The position numbers and the translations under genes are program-made. The notes below the pieces were generated by a model that was not told the DNA's origin, searched no databases, and saw nothing but the letters and a program-made list of their open reading frames with translations. From positions 343,501 to 407,500 of the forward strand of contig JARLHI010000057.1 in the NCBI GenBank assembly GCA_031292355.1: a stretch of DNA of 64,000 nucleotides, in the 5' to 3' direction. Each line of letters begins with the position of its first letter. The stretch's first letter is position 1. The DNA comes from Candidatus Obscuribacterales bacterium (lineage in GTDB: Bacteria > Cyanobacteriota > Vampirovibrionia > Obscuribacterales > Obscuribacteraceae). Shown here one piece after another: positions 34,696-43,644 of this stretch.

Positions 34696-35712
34696 ATGAC
34701 GGACAAATTCGTAGGCTATCTCGCAAAATCGGCCGGTGCAAAATTCGAAAAAGCAGAATTTGAAGCAGGCCCCCTGCATCCTGAGCACGTAGAAATTGAT
34801 ATCAAATATGGTGGCGTCTGTCATTCAGATTTATCAATGTGGGATAACGAATGGGGGATTTCTCAGTACCCGTTCATTGGCGGACACGAAGCAGTTGGCA
34901 CCATCTGCCGCATTGGCGACCAGGTCAAAAATTTAAAAGTAGGGCAAACTGTAGGGGTTGGCTGGAACGTTGAAAGCTGCATGCACTGTCAATCGTGCAT
35001 GAGCGGCAGCCACCAGATGTGCCCGACTGTTCAACCGACCATAGTCCATCATCACGGTGGCTTTGCCAATAAGTTGCGCGCTCACTGGGGCTGGACCATA
35101 CCGCTTCCCGAAGGGGTCGATCCGAGTTCCGCTGGACCGTTGATGTGCGGCGGCATTACAGTTTTTAGCCCCCTTTACGAAAACGATATTCGCCCGACCG
35201 ACCGGGTCGGTGTAATTGGCATCGGCGGGTTGGGGCACATGGCCTTAAAATTCCTGAACGCGTGGGGTTGCGAAGTAACTGCTTTTACATCGAATCCCTC
35301 CAAGTTTGAGGAAGCTAAACGCCTGGGGGCGCATAAAGTCCTTGCCACGCATGATAAAGAAGCTCTCAGCAAGGCAGCTTCCAGCTTCGAAATGATTCTG
35401 GTCACTGCAAATGCCCCTCTTGAATGGGACGCGCTCATAAATTGCCTGACACCCAATGGTCGTTTACACATCGTAGGCGCTGTAACAGAGCCAATTCCAT
35501 TGAAAGTACCGCAATTAATTAGTCGGGGTGCCAGTGTATCGGCATCGCCAACTGGTTCACCATCGGTGATCACCAAAATGCTTGAATTCGCCGGACGCCA
35601 CAAGTTGGCACCTCAAGTGGAGCATTTTCCCATGAGCAAAATCAATGAAGCTTTCGATCATTTAAAATCCGGTAAGGCTCGTTACCGCATCGTTTTAGAT
35701 GCCGACTTCTAA
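34696..35712 (+). CDS. Zinc-dependent alcohol dehydrogenase
   Basis: The 338-residue medium-chain dehydrogenase/reductase has the catalytic zinc ligands in GVCHSD and GGHEAVG, and the structural zinc site in CMHCQSCMSGSHQMC. The NAD(P)-binding turn is VGVIGIGGLGHMAL. The pattern is that of the cinnamyl-alcohol-dehydrogenase/YahK-like group that reduces aldehydes with NADPH; cofactor choice is not certain. It starts one base after mltG and probably shares its transcript, although no functional link is obvious. Confidence 0.92.
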   Translation: MTDKFVGYLAKSAGAKFEKAEFEAGPLHPEHVEIDIKYGGVCHSDLSMWDNEWGISQYPFIGGHEAVGTICRIGDQVKNLKVGQTVGVGWNVESCMHCQSCMSGSHQMCPTVQPTIVHHHGGFANKLRAHWGWTIPLPEGVDPSSAGPLMCGGITVFSPLYENDIRPTDRVGVIGIGGLGHMALKFLNAWGCEVTAFTSNPSKFEEAKRLGAHKVLATHDKEALSKAASSFEMILVTANAPLEWDALINCLTPNGRLHIVGAVTEPIPLKVPQLISRGASVSASPTGSPSVITKMLEFAGRHKLAPQVEHFPMSKINEAFDHLKSGKARYRIVLDADF

Positions 35713-35764
35713 ATTGGCGCAAGTAACCAAGAGCACAAAAGTGATGTTCCTACACTGTAATTTG

Positions 35765-35785
35765 ATCAGTTTCCTGTAAACTGAT
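35765..35785. promoter_or_regulatory. Inverted repeat upstream of the 70-residue protein
   Basis: ATCAGTTT (35765-35772) and AAACTGAT (35778-35785) are exact inverted copies separated by five bases. The pair ends 23 bases before the start codon at 35809, where an operator would block initiation. Confidence 0.4.
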
Positions 35786-35808
35786 ACGGCAACTGCGAGG
35801 GAAATGAA

Positions 35809-36021
35809 ATGGCAAAAAAAGTTGATACCGATGCACCGGCCGCGCTTATTATCGAATTCAGAACACCAGCTGGTGAAATCTGGGGCACTCTGACAGCCGA
35901 AGGCAAAGAGTTCAAGACAGGCTCGACCGGCTTTTACGCTAATGGCAAGATCAAAAATCCCAAAAACGGTTTTCCTTACCAGATTGGCACCAACATTATT
36001 CTCGTTGGCAGCAAAGAATAA
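35809..36021 (+). CDS. Small protein of unknown function, 70 residues
   Basis: The product (AALIIEFRTPAGEIWGTL, then GSTGFYANGKI and YQIGTNIILVG) has the alternating pattern of a small beta-sheet protein and no export signal. I do not recognise it. It is a real gene by context: a GAGGG ribosome site, its own inverted repeat upstream and a strong terminator 21 bases past the stop. Confidence 0.65.
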   Translation: MAKKVDTDAPAALIIEFRTPAGEIWGTLTAEGKEFKTGSTGFYANGKIKNPKNGFPYQIGTNIILVGSKE

Positions 36022-36042
36022 TTTGTCCTCTTAATCCACATA

Positions 36043-36077
36043 AAAACAGCGACTCACTAATCGGGAGTCGCTGTTTT
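36043..36077. terminator. Bidirectional terminator between the small gene and asnS
   Basis: AAAACAGCGACTC (36043-36055) pairs perfectly with GAGTCGCTGTTTT (36065-36077) across a nine-base loop. The stem has A- and T-runs at its ends, so it can stop transcription from both converging genes. Confidence 0.85.
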
Positions 36078-36114
36078 GTTTCTATGCTTCTTGCCTATCG
36101 CTTGTGACCGAAAT

Positions 36115-37548
36115 TTAGAAGTCAGCGGTCTTGGGCGCGCGAGGGAAAGGAATAACGTCACGAATATTGGCCATGCCTGTACAAAATTGCACAGTACGTT
36201 CGAGTCCCAGTCCAAAGCCTGCGTGAGGCACTGTGCCGTAGCGGCGCAGATCGAGATACCACCAGTATTCGGCAGGATCGAGATGATTAGCAATCATTTT
36301 TTGCTCTAAAACCTCAAGACGTTCTTCACGCTGACTACCGCCAATGATCTCGCCCACCTTGGGCACCAGAACATCCATAGCGCGCACCGTTTTTCCATCC
36401 TCGTTCAACTTCATATAGAAGGCTTTGATATCTTTTGGATAGTCAAAAACAATTACTGGCTTTTTGAAGTGAGTCTCTGCCAAATAGCGCTCGTGCTCTG
36501 ATTGTAAATCGATGCCCCACTCGACAGGAAATTCGAACTTCTGGCCAGACTTCTTTAATATATCGACGGCTTCTGTATAAGAGACACGTCCAAAATCAGA
36601 ATTGACGATACCGGTCAATGTTTCAATCACGGTTTTATCAACACGCTCATTGAAGAATGCCATATCGTCCGCGCAATACTTCAAGACATCAGAGAAAATG
36701 CGCTTGAGAAAGGCCTCAGCGACGTCCATGTCTCCTTCTAAATCGCAGAAGGCCATCTCTGGTTCAATCATCCAGAACTCAGAGAGGTGTCTCGATGTGT
36801 TCGAATTCTCAGCACGAAAAGTGGGACCGAATGTATAAACATTGGTCAAAGCTGTGGCATAAATTTCTGCTTCTAATTGTCCACTCACTGTCAAATGCGT
36901 TGGGCGACCGAAGAAGTCTTGCTCATAATCAATTTCGTTATTTTCTTTGCGCGGAATTTTATCGAGATCGAGCGTGGTCACGCGGAACATTTGTCCTGCG
37001 CCTTCAGCGTCTGAGCCTGTGATAATGGGCGAATGCACATAGAGGAAGCCACGCTCTTGGAAAAACTCATGAATCGAGCGGCAAATTTGATTGCGCACCC
37101 GAGCGACTGCACCAAAGGTATTCGTGCGTGGTCTTAAGTGAGCGATGGTGCGCAGAAACTCCATCGAAGTACCCTTTTTTTGCAAAGGATACGTAGCAGG
37201 ATCGGCAAAGCCAAAGACTTTTACCGACTCTGCCTTTACTTCGGTGGATTGTCCCTGCCCAGGAGATTCAACGATTGTGCCAATGACTTCAACACTGCTG
37301 CCGATACCAATTTTCAAAACATCACTTTCGTAATTGGGCAGAGCGGCCTCAGCAAGAACTTGAACATTCTTCAAAAGCGAACCGTCGTTTACTTCCAGAA
37401 AAGAAAAACCGGCCTTTGAATCACGCCTTGTTCTAACCCAGCCGCAAAGCCGCACTCGCTGTCCAATATTTTCCTTCTTCAAGGCATCGACAATGCGCAT
37501 TCTATTCAAGGTTTCAGTAGTTGTTCCGGAACTCACAATGCTCTCCAT
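36115..37548 (-). CDS. asnS: Asparaginyl-tRNA synthetase
   Basis: The enzyme charges tRNA-Asn with asparagine. An N-terminal OB fold that binds the anticodon (RVRLCGWVRTRRDSKAGFSFLEVNDGS) precedes the class II catalytic domain with motif 2 FRAENSNTSRHLSEFWMIEPE and motif 3 GLGLERTVQF. The ENSNTSRHLSEFW sequence favours AsnRS over AspRS. Length (477 residues) is normal. The O-methyltransferase gene ends 13 bases upstream, so asnS is second in a two-gene transcript. Confidence 0.96.
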   Translation of the reverse strand: MESIVSSGTTTETLNRMRIVDALKKENIGQRVRLCGWVRTRRDSKAGFSFLEVNDGSLLKNVQVLAEAALPNYESDVLKIGIGSSVEVIGTIVESPGQGQSTEVKAESVKVFGFADPATYPLQKKGTSMEFLRTIAHLRPRTNTFGAVARVRNQICRSIHEFFQERGFLYVHSPIITGSDAEGAGQMFRVTTLDLDKIPRKENNEIDYEQDFFGRPTHLTVSGQLEAEIYATALTNVYTFGPTFRAENSNTSRHLSEFWMIEPEMAFCDLEGDMDVAEAFLKRIFSDVLKYCADDMAFFNERVDKTVIETLTGIVNSDFGRVSYTEAVDILKKSGQKFEFPVEWGIDLQSEHERYLAETHFKKPVIVFDYPKDIKAFYMKLNEDGKTVRAMDVLVPKVGEIIGGSQREERLEVLEQKMIANHLDPAEYWWYLDLRRYGTVPHAGFGLGLERTVQFCTGMANIRDVIPFPRAPKTADF

Positions 37549-37561
37549 TTTGTATAACAGA

Positions 37562-38197
37562 CTATTTTTTTCGTACGAAAAACAAACCGTCGCGTACGGT
37601 TAGCAACACTTTATTGACGCTGTCATCTTTTGCCACCAGATCATTCAAGGCGGTGATTGCAAAATCTGTTTCGTCTTTAGGGTCCAGAACTTTACCGCTC
37701 CAGAGCACATTGTCGATCATGATGATGCCACCTGATTTGAGTTTCGGCAAAACAGCTTTGTAGTAGTTTGAATAATTGGGTTTATCGGCATCAATGAAAA
37801 CAAAATCAAATGGTCCCTTCAACTTTTCTATCGATGACAGCGCAGGGCCTTCGACTACAGAAATTTTGCGACCGTGTTCGCTCTTTGCAAAATACTTTTT
37901 GGCGATCGCAATGGCAACCGGGTCAATCTCAAGAGTTGTGATGCAACCATCATCAGGCAGCCCCTCTGCCATGCAAAGAGCAGAATAACCCGTAAACATG
38001 CCAATCTCAAGAATGTTCTTGGCTTGCGATGTCAGCACCATCATTTTCAGAAAGCGCCCTTCTAGATGTCCACTCAACATCTGAGGGAATTTCATTTTAT
38101 CGTTGGTTTCAGCCACGAGCTCGTCAAGCAGAGCGCCCATGGGCTCGGACTTAGACATGGCGTACTGATCGATACCCGGTTGGACCAAAGTAAGCAT
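37562..38197 (-). CDS. O-methyltransferase (class I, catechol-O-methyltransferase-like)
   Basis: The 211-residue protein carries the Methyltransf_3 pattern: ILEIGMFTGYSALCMAEGL, TTLEIDPVAI, FDFVFIDADKPNYSNYY and GGIIMIDNVLWSGKV. These enzymes methylate hydroxyls of small aromatic compounds with SAM and a divalent metal. A strong AGGAGGA ribosome site precedes the ATG at 38197. It is upstream of asnS on the same strand. Confidence 0.92.
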   Translation of the reverse strand: MLTLVQPGIDQYAMSKSEPMGALLDELVAETNDKMKFPQMLSGHLEGRFLKMMVLTSQAKNILEIGMFTGYSALCMAEGLPDDGCITTLEIDPVAIAIAKKYFAKSEHGRKISVVEGPALSSIEKLKGPFDFVFIDADKPNYSNYYKAVLPKLKSGGIIMIDNVLWSGKVLDPKDETDFAITALNDLVAKDDSVNKVLLTVRDGLFFVRKK

Positions 38198-38347
38198 TGA
38201 AGATCCTCCTGCAAGAAGAGAGTTATAGCACGCTCATAGTCTCATTTACAGTTAGCACAGGCAGTGCTTCTGACATCGTTAAATTGTAAAATAGTAGCAA
38301 CTAAAACTGTGGTACGATGCGGATTCGAGCACTTTTAGTGAATATGG

Positions 38348-39772
38348 ATGGTCATGAATCCAGCCCGCGCCGATCAAATCGGTCCTCTAGATATGTTCAA
38401 GATTGGTGTTGGTCCTTCCAGTTCGCACACTGTTGGACCAATGATTGCTGCCTTGCAATTTCGCGAATCAATAAAGAAACTTTTTGACGAAAAAAAGATA
38501 GCAGTTGCAAAGGCAAAAGAATCTCGCTTGCGCTTTGTCGTTGAGCTTTATGGCAGTCTCTCAGCAACCGGTAAAGGTCACTCTACTGACGCGGCCTGCT
38601 GCGCCGGCTTGTTTGGTCTGCACCCGCGCACATCTAAACCCGAAGAAATCTGGGCCGCCATGCCCGAATTGAATCAAAAGAAATCAATCAAAATCGACGA
38701 ACACATTATTCAATTTTTTCCCGAGAAAGATATTCACTGGCTACATTGGCAGTTCCAGGAGAAACCACTCCCTCACCCAAATACAATGCGCTTTCGCTTG
38801 TACCTCGATGAAGAAGTCTTAGCCGAAGAAGTCTATCTATCTGTTGGGGGCGGCTTCGTTGATAGTTATGATGGAGACGACAGTCCTGGCAAAACGAAAG
38901 AAAGTCAAACACCCTTCAAAGTGGTGCCGTATCCATTTAATTCGGCATCGGAATTCGTCAATCAATGCAATCAAAATAAGATCAAGCCCTGGGAATTAGT
39001 CATTGAAAACGAAAAAGCTAAAGGCATGGATGAAGCCACATTGCGCTATCGACTGAAGACTATTCTCGATGTTTTCTCGGAATGTATTGAAAATGGTTTA
39101 AAGCACGAGGGCATTTTGCCTGGTGGGCTAGAAGTGAAGCGGCGCGCAAAAAAACTAAACGAACAAATGTTGTCCGGCTCGATGCCTGCATGGGCTGGTG
39201 GTGACTTAAGACCATCAGTTTATGCAATTGCAGTCAATGAGGAAAACGCAGCAGGCGGACGCGTCGTTACAGCCCCGACAAACGGCTCGTCTGGCTTGAT
39301 TCCAGCGGTATGGAGAACGTTACAAGAAACGCACAAACTCTCTACCGAAACCTTAGAAAACGGTCTGATGGTGGCTTCAGTTGTAGGCGCTCTGGTAAAA
39401 ACCCACGCCTCTATCAGCGGTGCTGAAGTTGGTTGCCAGGGAGAAGTTGGTACATCGTGCGCAATGGCTGCTGCAGGCGCTGCAGCTATGCTTGGCGGTA
39501 CTCCCGAGCAAATAGAGCAAGCAGCCGAAATTGGTATTGAGCATCACCTCGGTATGACTTGTGACCCCATCAAAGGGCTGGTACAGGTACCCTGCATCGA
39601 ACGCAACGCCATGGGTGCAGTCAAAGCGTTGAATGCAGTGTGGTTGTCACTGGCGTGCGATGGCTCGCATTTGATCAGTCTTGACCGAGTGCTTCAGGTA
39701 ATGAAGCAAACCGGGCTGGATATGCACCAAAAATACAAAGAAACGTCAACCGGTGGTCTGGCCATTGGCTAA
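38348..39772 (+). CDS. sdaA: L-serine ammonia-lyase, single-chain iron-sulfur type
   Basis: This enzyme deaminates L-serine to pyruvate using a [4Fe-4S] cluster. The N-terminal beta domain starts DMFKIGVGPSSSHTVGPM; the catalytic alpha domain has TAPTNGSSGLIPAV, then GCQGEVGTSCAMAAAG, MTCDPIKGLVQVPCIERNA, which supply the cluster Cys residues. Both domains are in one chain of 474 residues, as in E. coli SdaA. The ATG at 38354 is an alternative start two codons in. Confidence 0.95.
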   Translation: MVMNPARADQIGPLDMFKIGVGPSSSHTVGPMIAALQFRESIKKLFDEKKIAVAKAKESRLRFVVELYGSLSATGKGHSTDAACCAGLFGLHPRTSKPEEIWAAMPELNQKKSIKIDEHIIQFFPEKDIHWLHWQFQEKPLPHPNTMRFRLYLDEEVLAEEVYLSVGGGFVDSYDGDDSPGKTKESQTPFKVVPYPFNSASEFVNQCNQNKIKPWELVIENEKAKGMDEATLRYRLKTILDVFSECIENGLKHEGILPGGLEVKRRAKKLNEQMLSGSMPAWAGGDLRPSVYAIAVNEENAAGGRVVTAPTNGSSGLIPAVWRTLQETHKLSTETLENGLMVASVVGALVKTHASISGAEVGCQGEVGTSCAMAAAGAAAMLGGTPEQIEQAAEIGIEHHLGMTCDPIKGLVQVPCIERNAMGAVKALNAVWLSLACDGSHLISLDRVLQVMKQTGLDMHQKYKETSTGGLAIG

Positions 39773-39843
39773 ATGACCTATCTTTTTTTCGAGCCGAAAG
39801 CAGCTATTATCTCATTGCACAAAATAGTCAAAAGAGAAAAGCA

Positions 39844-40380
39844 ATGATCAAAGTGAAGGAAGTAAAACTGGCTGTGGCAGCGATGCTTTCATCCATAGTC
39901 ATGACAAGCTGCTCCAAAGTCGATCTGGCTGACTGGGTCAAAAACCCACAAAAAGCAGTTGGTAAAAGCTTCGCCATCAAGGCTAACCGCACAGTTTTAG
40001 CTTCCACTTCAGCTGATAACATCTGGACTCTGGAGAAAGGCTTTCTTGATAAAGCTCAGGCAAACGTACGTGAACACGTAGCCAAAGAAGGTCGTATCAT
40101 GGGCGCTATCGACACTATCGCCAATATCAAAACCTTCGCCAAAGAAGCAAACAAAGGTATCAACATAGCCGATTTAGGCATCGCCAATATCAATGTCGAC
40201 GCGCAACATAAACGAAACGATGACGAACTCGACGTGGTCATTGAAGAAGCCGACAAAACAGACACAAACATGCCGATATTCAAGGTGAGGGTAGTGAATA
40301 AAGGCTACGCTGGGCAAGAGATGTGGATTGCAGCAACTGTTTTAAAACGCTCTGGACACGTAATCGAATACAGCAAGTAG
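39844..40380 (+). CDS. Lipoprotein of unknown function
   Basis: The N-terminus has a lipoprotein signal: positive residues, a hydrophobic run and the lipobox MTSC at residues 20-23. The remaining 155 residues are charged and probably alpha/beta, with no family I recognise. It starts 71 bases after the serine dehydratase gene and ends four bases before the stop of the convergent TonB-like gene. Confidence 0.6.
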   Translation: MIKVKEVKLAVAAMLSSIVMTSCSKVDLADWVKNPQKAVGKSFAIKANRTVLASTSADNIWTLEKGFLDKAQANVREHVAKEGRIMGAIDTIANIKTFAKEANKGINIADLGIANINVDAQHKRNDDELDVVIEEADKTDTNMPIFKVRVVNKGYAGQEMWIAATVLKRSGHVIEYSK

Positions 40381-40384
40381 CAAT

Positions 40385-42091
40385 TCAGAAACGCTTGAAG
40401 GCACCATTACCGCCTTGAAAGACGTTATAGTCGAAAGTGAATTGCACATCGACAGCCTCTTTAGCCCCAGCCGGTAATGGGCGAAATGGCGCGGCGCTTT
40501 CGACGGCCTTGAAAGCCGCATTATCATAGGCCGCTATACCACTGCTTCTTTGTACACGCAAGCCAGACATTTCGCCATTTAAGTGCACGGAGAAAACGAG
40601 AACGCAGTTAGCTGATGCTGGTGCTTTAGGCGGGAACCAGGCTAGTTTTATACGACGTTGCAAGTCGGCCATAAATCCACTGAAGTCAACTTCTCTTCCC
40701 ACCTCCGTAGCTTTTGGTGCATCTGGGTGCGCATTCGCTTGGGGATTGCCCTTTCCTTCTTTTGCAGTGCCGTTATCTCCTGGTGCCGCAGCTGGTGCGA
40801 CTGCCAGCGTTGGCAAGGAAGATTTACCCGAATGTCCGCCTTCAACACCCTTTGGTTGAGGGGCACTAGGAGCGCCAGGCGAATTACCAGAGTTAGAAGA
40901 ATGACTGCCAGTAGGCACGGGAATCGGAGCGCTGGAACCAGCCGTTGACGCCGATGACGTATCGCGAATTGGTCCGGTGGCCACAGGTTGTCCAGAAGAA
41001 GACGATGATTGATGTCGCACGGCCCCCGGAGGCAACGCCGCAAGCAAAGAATTATTCGATTGAGTCAAAGTGGGTAGCGGGTTACTACATACCTTGCTCA
41101 AACTATCGCTGCTTTTAAGCGATGGCTGTGGCAGAGGATTAGCAGTTGCTAGCGGCGCTGACATCGTTGGACGCGGCGCCGTCATTGAAGGCTTGTTAGA
41201 TTCTGGGGCTTTTACAGCAGTGGGCTGAGGCACCGGAAGTGGTACCGCCATAGGACGTGGCAGTGGTACAGCCTGGGGTTGTGGATGTGGCTGCGGCATT
41301 TGCTGCGGCATTGGTGGCGCCACAGACGTTTTGGGTTGCACCATTGGCTGCGGCTTGGGCGGCGCGGCCGCCGTTTTCGGCTGGCTCTGAGTCTGAGTGG
41401 GAGGCGCTGGTGGTCTTGGCGTTTGGACCTGCGGTTTAGACGCATGAGAACCTTTAGCAGCAGTTGTCACTTTTTCCATCGGATTATGTTTTCCTGTCGC
41501 CTCAGCAGCTCGTTGTGAGACCATTTTGTGCTCTACTACTCTTTTAGGCACAGGAGCGTCTTGCTGCGCCACGAACGTAATCTCTGTGAATTGTGGTTTT
41601 GCTGGCGGCTGCTTACAGAAGAAAAAGACAAAAAGCAAAACGAAGAATAAAAATGAAAAGTGCATTAAATAAGATCCAGCAGCAGCTTCGCTTATAGCCA
41701 AACTCGACGACGAATATATTGCTTGCAATCGCTTAAAATGCGCTTTGGCAAAAGCATCTCGCATCGCATAGGCGGTGAAGCAGAAAAGCAAAAGTATTAG
41801 TGCATAGCCAAGCGGACTATCCGCCTTGATGGCAAGCAAACTGCTCTTGAGCTCTTGGTTGAGAGAAATATGCATGACAGTAGCAACTGAATTGAAAAAC
41901 TTAAATAGAGTTTCCCTTACGGCCCACAGCAGCAGTGCCAGACAGTTAAGAACGGTGACCAGAAAGAACAGCAGACCCTTTCTTGATTCACCGTTATACA
42001 GTTGACCAAATCCTGGCACCACCGACAGTGCCATGGCAAGCATTGGGTCTTTACCAGACGGTCCAAAGCTCGCGCTATTACTAATTGCCAT
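40385..42091 (-). CDS. TonB-type protein with a multi-helix N-terminal membrane domain
   Basis: The N-terminal part of this 568-residue protein has four or so hydrophobic helices and opens ALSVVPGFGQLYNGESRKGLLFF, like small TM2/DUF5683-type membrane proteins. A Pro/Gln/Ser-rich linker of about 280 residues follows. The C-terminus has the TonB fold (FMADLQRRIKLAWFPP, VLVFSVHLNGEMSGLRVQRSSG and AAPFRPLP). TonB proteins pass energy from ExbB/D to outer-membrane receptors; normally they have one anchor helix, so this architecture is unusual. GGAG precedes the start. No exbB or exbD lies nearby. Confidence 0.75.
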   Translation of the reverse strand: MAISNSASFGPSGKDPMLAMALSVVPGFGQLYNGESRKGLLFFLVTVLNCLALLLWAVRETLFKFFNSVATVMHISLNQELKSSLLAIKADSPLGYALILLLFCFTAYAMRDAFAKAHFKRLQAIYSSSSLAISEAAAGSYLMHFSFLFFVLLFVFFFCKQPPAKPQFTEITFVAQQDAPVPKRVVEHKMVSQRAAEATGKHNPMEKVTTAAKGSHASKPQVQTPRPPAPPTQTQSQPKTAAAPPKPQPMVQPKTSVAPPMPQQMPQPHPQPQAVPLPRPMAVPLPVPQPTAVKAPESNKPSMTAPRPTMSAPLATANPLPQPSLKSSDSLSKVCSNPLPTLTQSNNSLLAALPPGAVRHQSSSSSGQPVATGPIRDTSSASTAGSSAPIPVPTGSHSSNSGNSPGAPSAPQPKGVEGGHSGKSSLPTLAVAPAAAPGDNGTAKEGKGNPQANAHPDAPKATEVGREVDFSGFMADLQRRIKLAWFPPKAPASANCVLVFSVHLNGEMSGLRVQRSSGIAAYDNAAFKAVESAAPFRPLPAGAKEAVDVQFTFDYNVFQGGNGAFKRF

Positions 42092-42123
42092 ACTGATTCT
42101 CCACCGTCACAATTGCCCTCATG

Positions 42124-42153
42124 ATCCGGCGCGCAACTGACGAAGCGCCGGAT
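42124..42153. repeat. Inverted repeat in the divergent region before the TonB-type gene
   Basis: ATCCGGCGC (42124-42132) and GCGCCGGAT (42145-42153) pair perfectly around a 12-base spacer. It lies 32 bases upstream of the TonB-type start. No T-run follows, so an operator or leader structure is more likely than a terminator. Confidence 0.45.
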
Positions 42154-42301
42154 AACGTAATACTAATCAGAGGCTCGACTGAATCACATTTGCTTTGCAC
42201 TGAACCAGTGTCATGAGCTTTACGGAGCCTGACCTAGGGTTAACACCATCATTGCAAAGACATTGACGGCGCTATAGCGGCATAGACAATTCATAAATAA
42301 G

Positions 42302-42332
42302 TTGACAATTTCCGGCGCAAACAAAGGATAAT
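42302..42332 (+). promoter_or_regulatory. Candidate promoter of the exported protein at 42359
   Basis: A perfect TTGACA at 42302-42307 is followed 19 bases later by GATAAT at 42327-42332. The start codon is 27 bases on. The spacer is slightly long for a housekeeping sigma promoter. Confidence 0.4.
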
Positions 42333-42358
42333 TTGCTGCAAGAGCTCTGGAGCAACTC

Positions 42359-43627
42359 ATGTATACGCTGAGTAATTTTAAAACAGTGACTTCGTCGCTA
42401 ATCGCGTCATTGTTACTGGTATCAATCTCGCATGTATGTGCCCAGGAAAAAGTCCCTAATTCAGATAACTTTTCATCTGCGAATCCGGCGAATACAAAAG
42501 CCCTACAGAAAATAAAAAGGTATCTGGACTTCGATGAAAGCAAACTAGAAAATTTTGAGGTTAGTCAAAAACAAAATGATTATGAGGTTGAAGTTACAGG
42601 CGCAGCTCATGAATTGCCTGGGGCGAATGGTCCAATAATCAGCGGGAAAGACGACAAGGGACTTTCTATAGAACTCTGTCTTGTTTCATCGGGTTCGCTC
42701 AAACCAGCTGAAGTACTAAAGCGCAATGAGGCGATGAGCAAAGCAATTGAAGCCAGTGTGAGCGGTCATAGTCCTATCTCTCCGCTGACTTCAATTGGTC
42801 CGGCATTTTCCAGCTTCGATGGACGCGGTGAACTAAAAGCTCTCGGGCAATCATTTCCTTATTTGATTGGTAAATGTCCAGAGCGTCCAGGCTCGACGGT
42901 TCTATTTGGTCTTTTTCAACCTAAAGACAAAAATATGACAGTGCTTGTAACCGCCAGTCAACCTGGTGGAGGCACGCTTGATACAGTCGGAGTCCAGGAT
43001 TTTCTCGATGCGATCAAATCGTTTCAAACTCGCAGAGAGACAAGACCTCACTGGGGAGTTGTGCCGACTCCAGCCGCAGTAAACACCGAAGCGCAAAAAA
43101 TTGTCAGTTTAGATTTGCCGCTTCCAAGTAACTTCGAAATTAAAGAAGTGAATCAAAAATATTCATTTATTGTCCTGGAAAATACGACAGCAAGGCAACT
43201 CATTCTCTTTCATACAGTCGCGCCGCATAAGCCGAGCGCAGAAAAAGCTCTCGAAGAATTATCAACAGCCACAAAAGATGCGGTCCTTCATTCTCAAGCA
43301 AAGAACCTGCCGATGAACGTCAAAATAGACTTCGCTAAACTCTTGCAAGGCGCGCCCTACAAGTCGATTACAGAAAGAGGCAAATTCGTTATCTCGTCTG
43401 GAACCATTCATTATTTCACCGGTATCGCATCGAGCGGCAACAAAGCTTTTGTCGCCTATTTTGACGAGCCACATTCACCAGGTCTAGAAATTGTCGCCAT
43501 GCAAATGAACAAAGAAGAGCTTGACGTGAAACAAATAGAGCCGCTTCTAAAACACATTAAGAAGGCAGTTTCATTCGCCAAAATGATTTCTCCATTGCAA
43601 AGTTCGCCCGTGCCAATCAAAGAATAA
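42359..43627 (+). CDS. Exported protein of unknown function
   Basis: A signal peptide (hydrophobic core LIASLLLVSISHVCA, cleaved near residue 29) leads into about 390 residues of mixed structure. The fragments EVEVTGAAHELPGANG and EKAKSFVxx-like helices give no family I recognise. The sequence shows two similarly sized halves (about 60-240 and 250-420), each with a long beta-rich stretch, but I cannot show they are homologous. TGGAGC precedes the ATG. It converges with the UMF1 transporter gene. Confidence 0.55.
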   Translation: MYTLSNFKTVTSSLIASLLLVSISHVCAQEKVPNSDNFSSANPANTKALQKIKRYLDFDESKLENFEVSQKQNDYEVEVTGAAHELPGANGPIISGKDDKGLSIELCLVSSGSLKPAEVLKRNEAMSKAIEASVSGHSPISPLTSIGPAFSSFDGRGELKALGQSFPYLIGKCPERPGSTVLFGLFQPKDKNMTVLVTASQPGGGTLDTVGVQDFLDAIKSFQTRRETRPHWGVVPTPAAVNTEAQKIVSLDLPLPSNFEIKEVNQKYSFIVLENTTARQLILFHTVAPHKPSAEKALEELSTATKDAVLHSQAKNLPMNVKIDFAKLLQGAPYKSITERGKFVISSGTIHYFTGIASSGNKAFVAYFDEPHSPGLEIVAMQMNKEELDVKQIEPLLKHIKKAVSFAKMISPLQSSPVPIKE

Positions 43628-43644
43628 GACGTATAGAATGAAAT

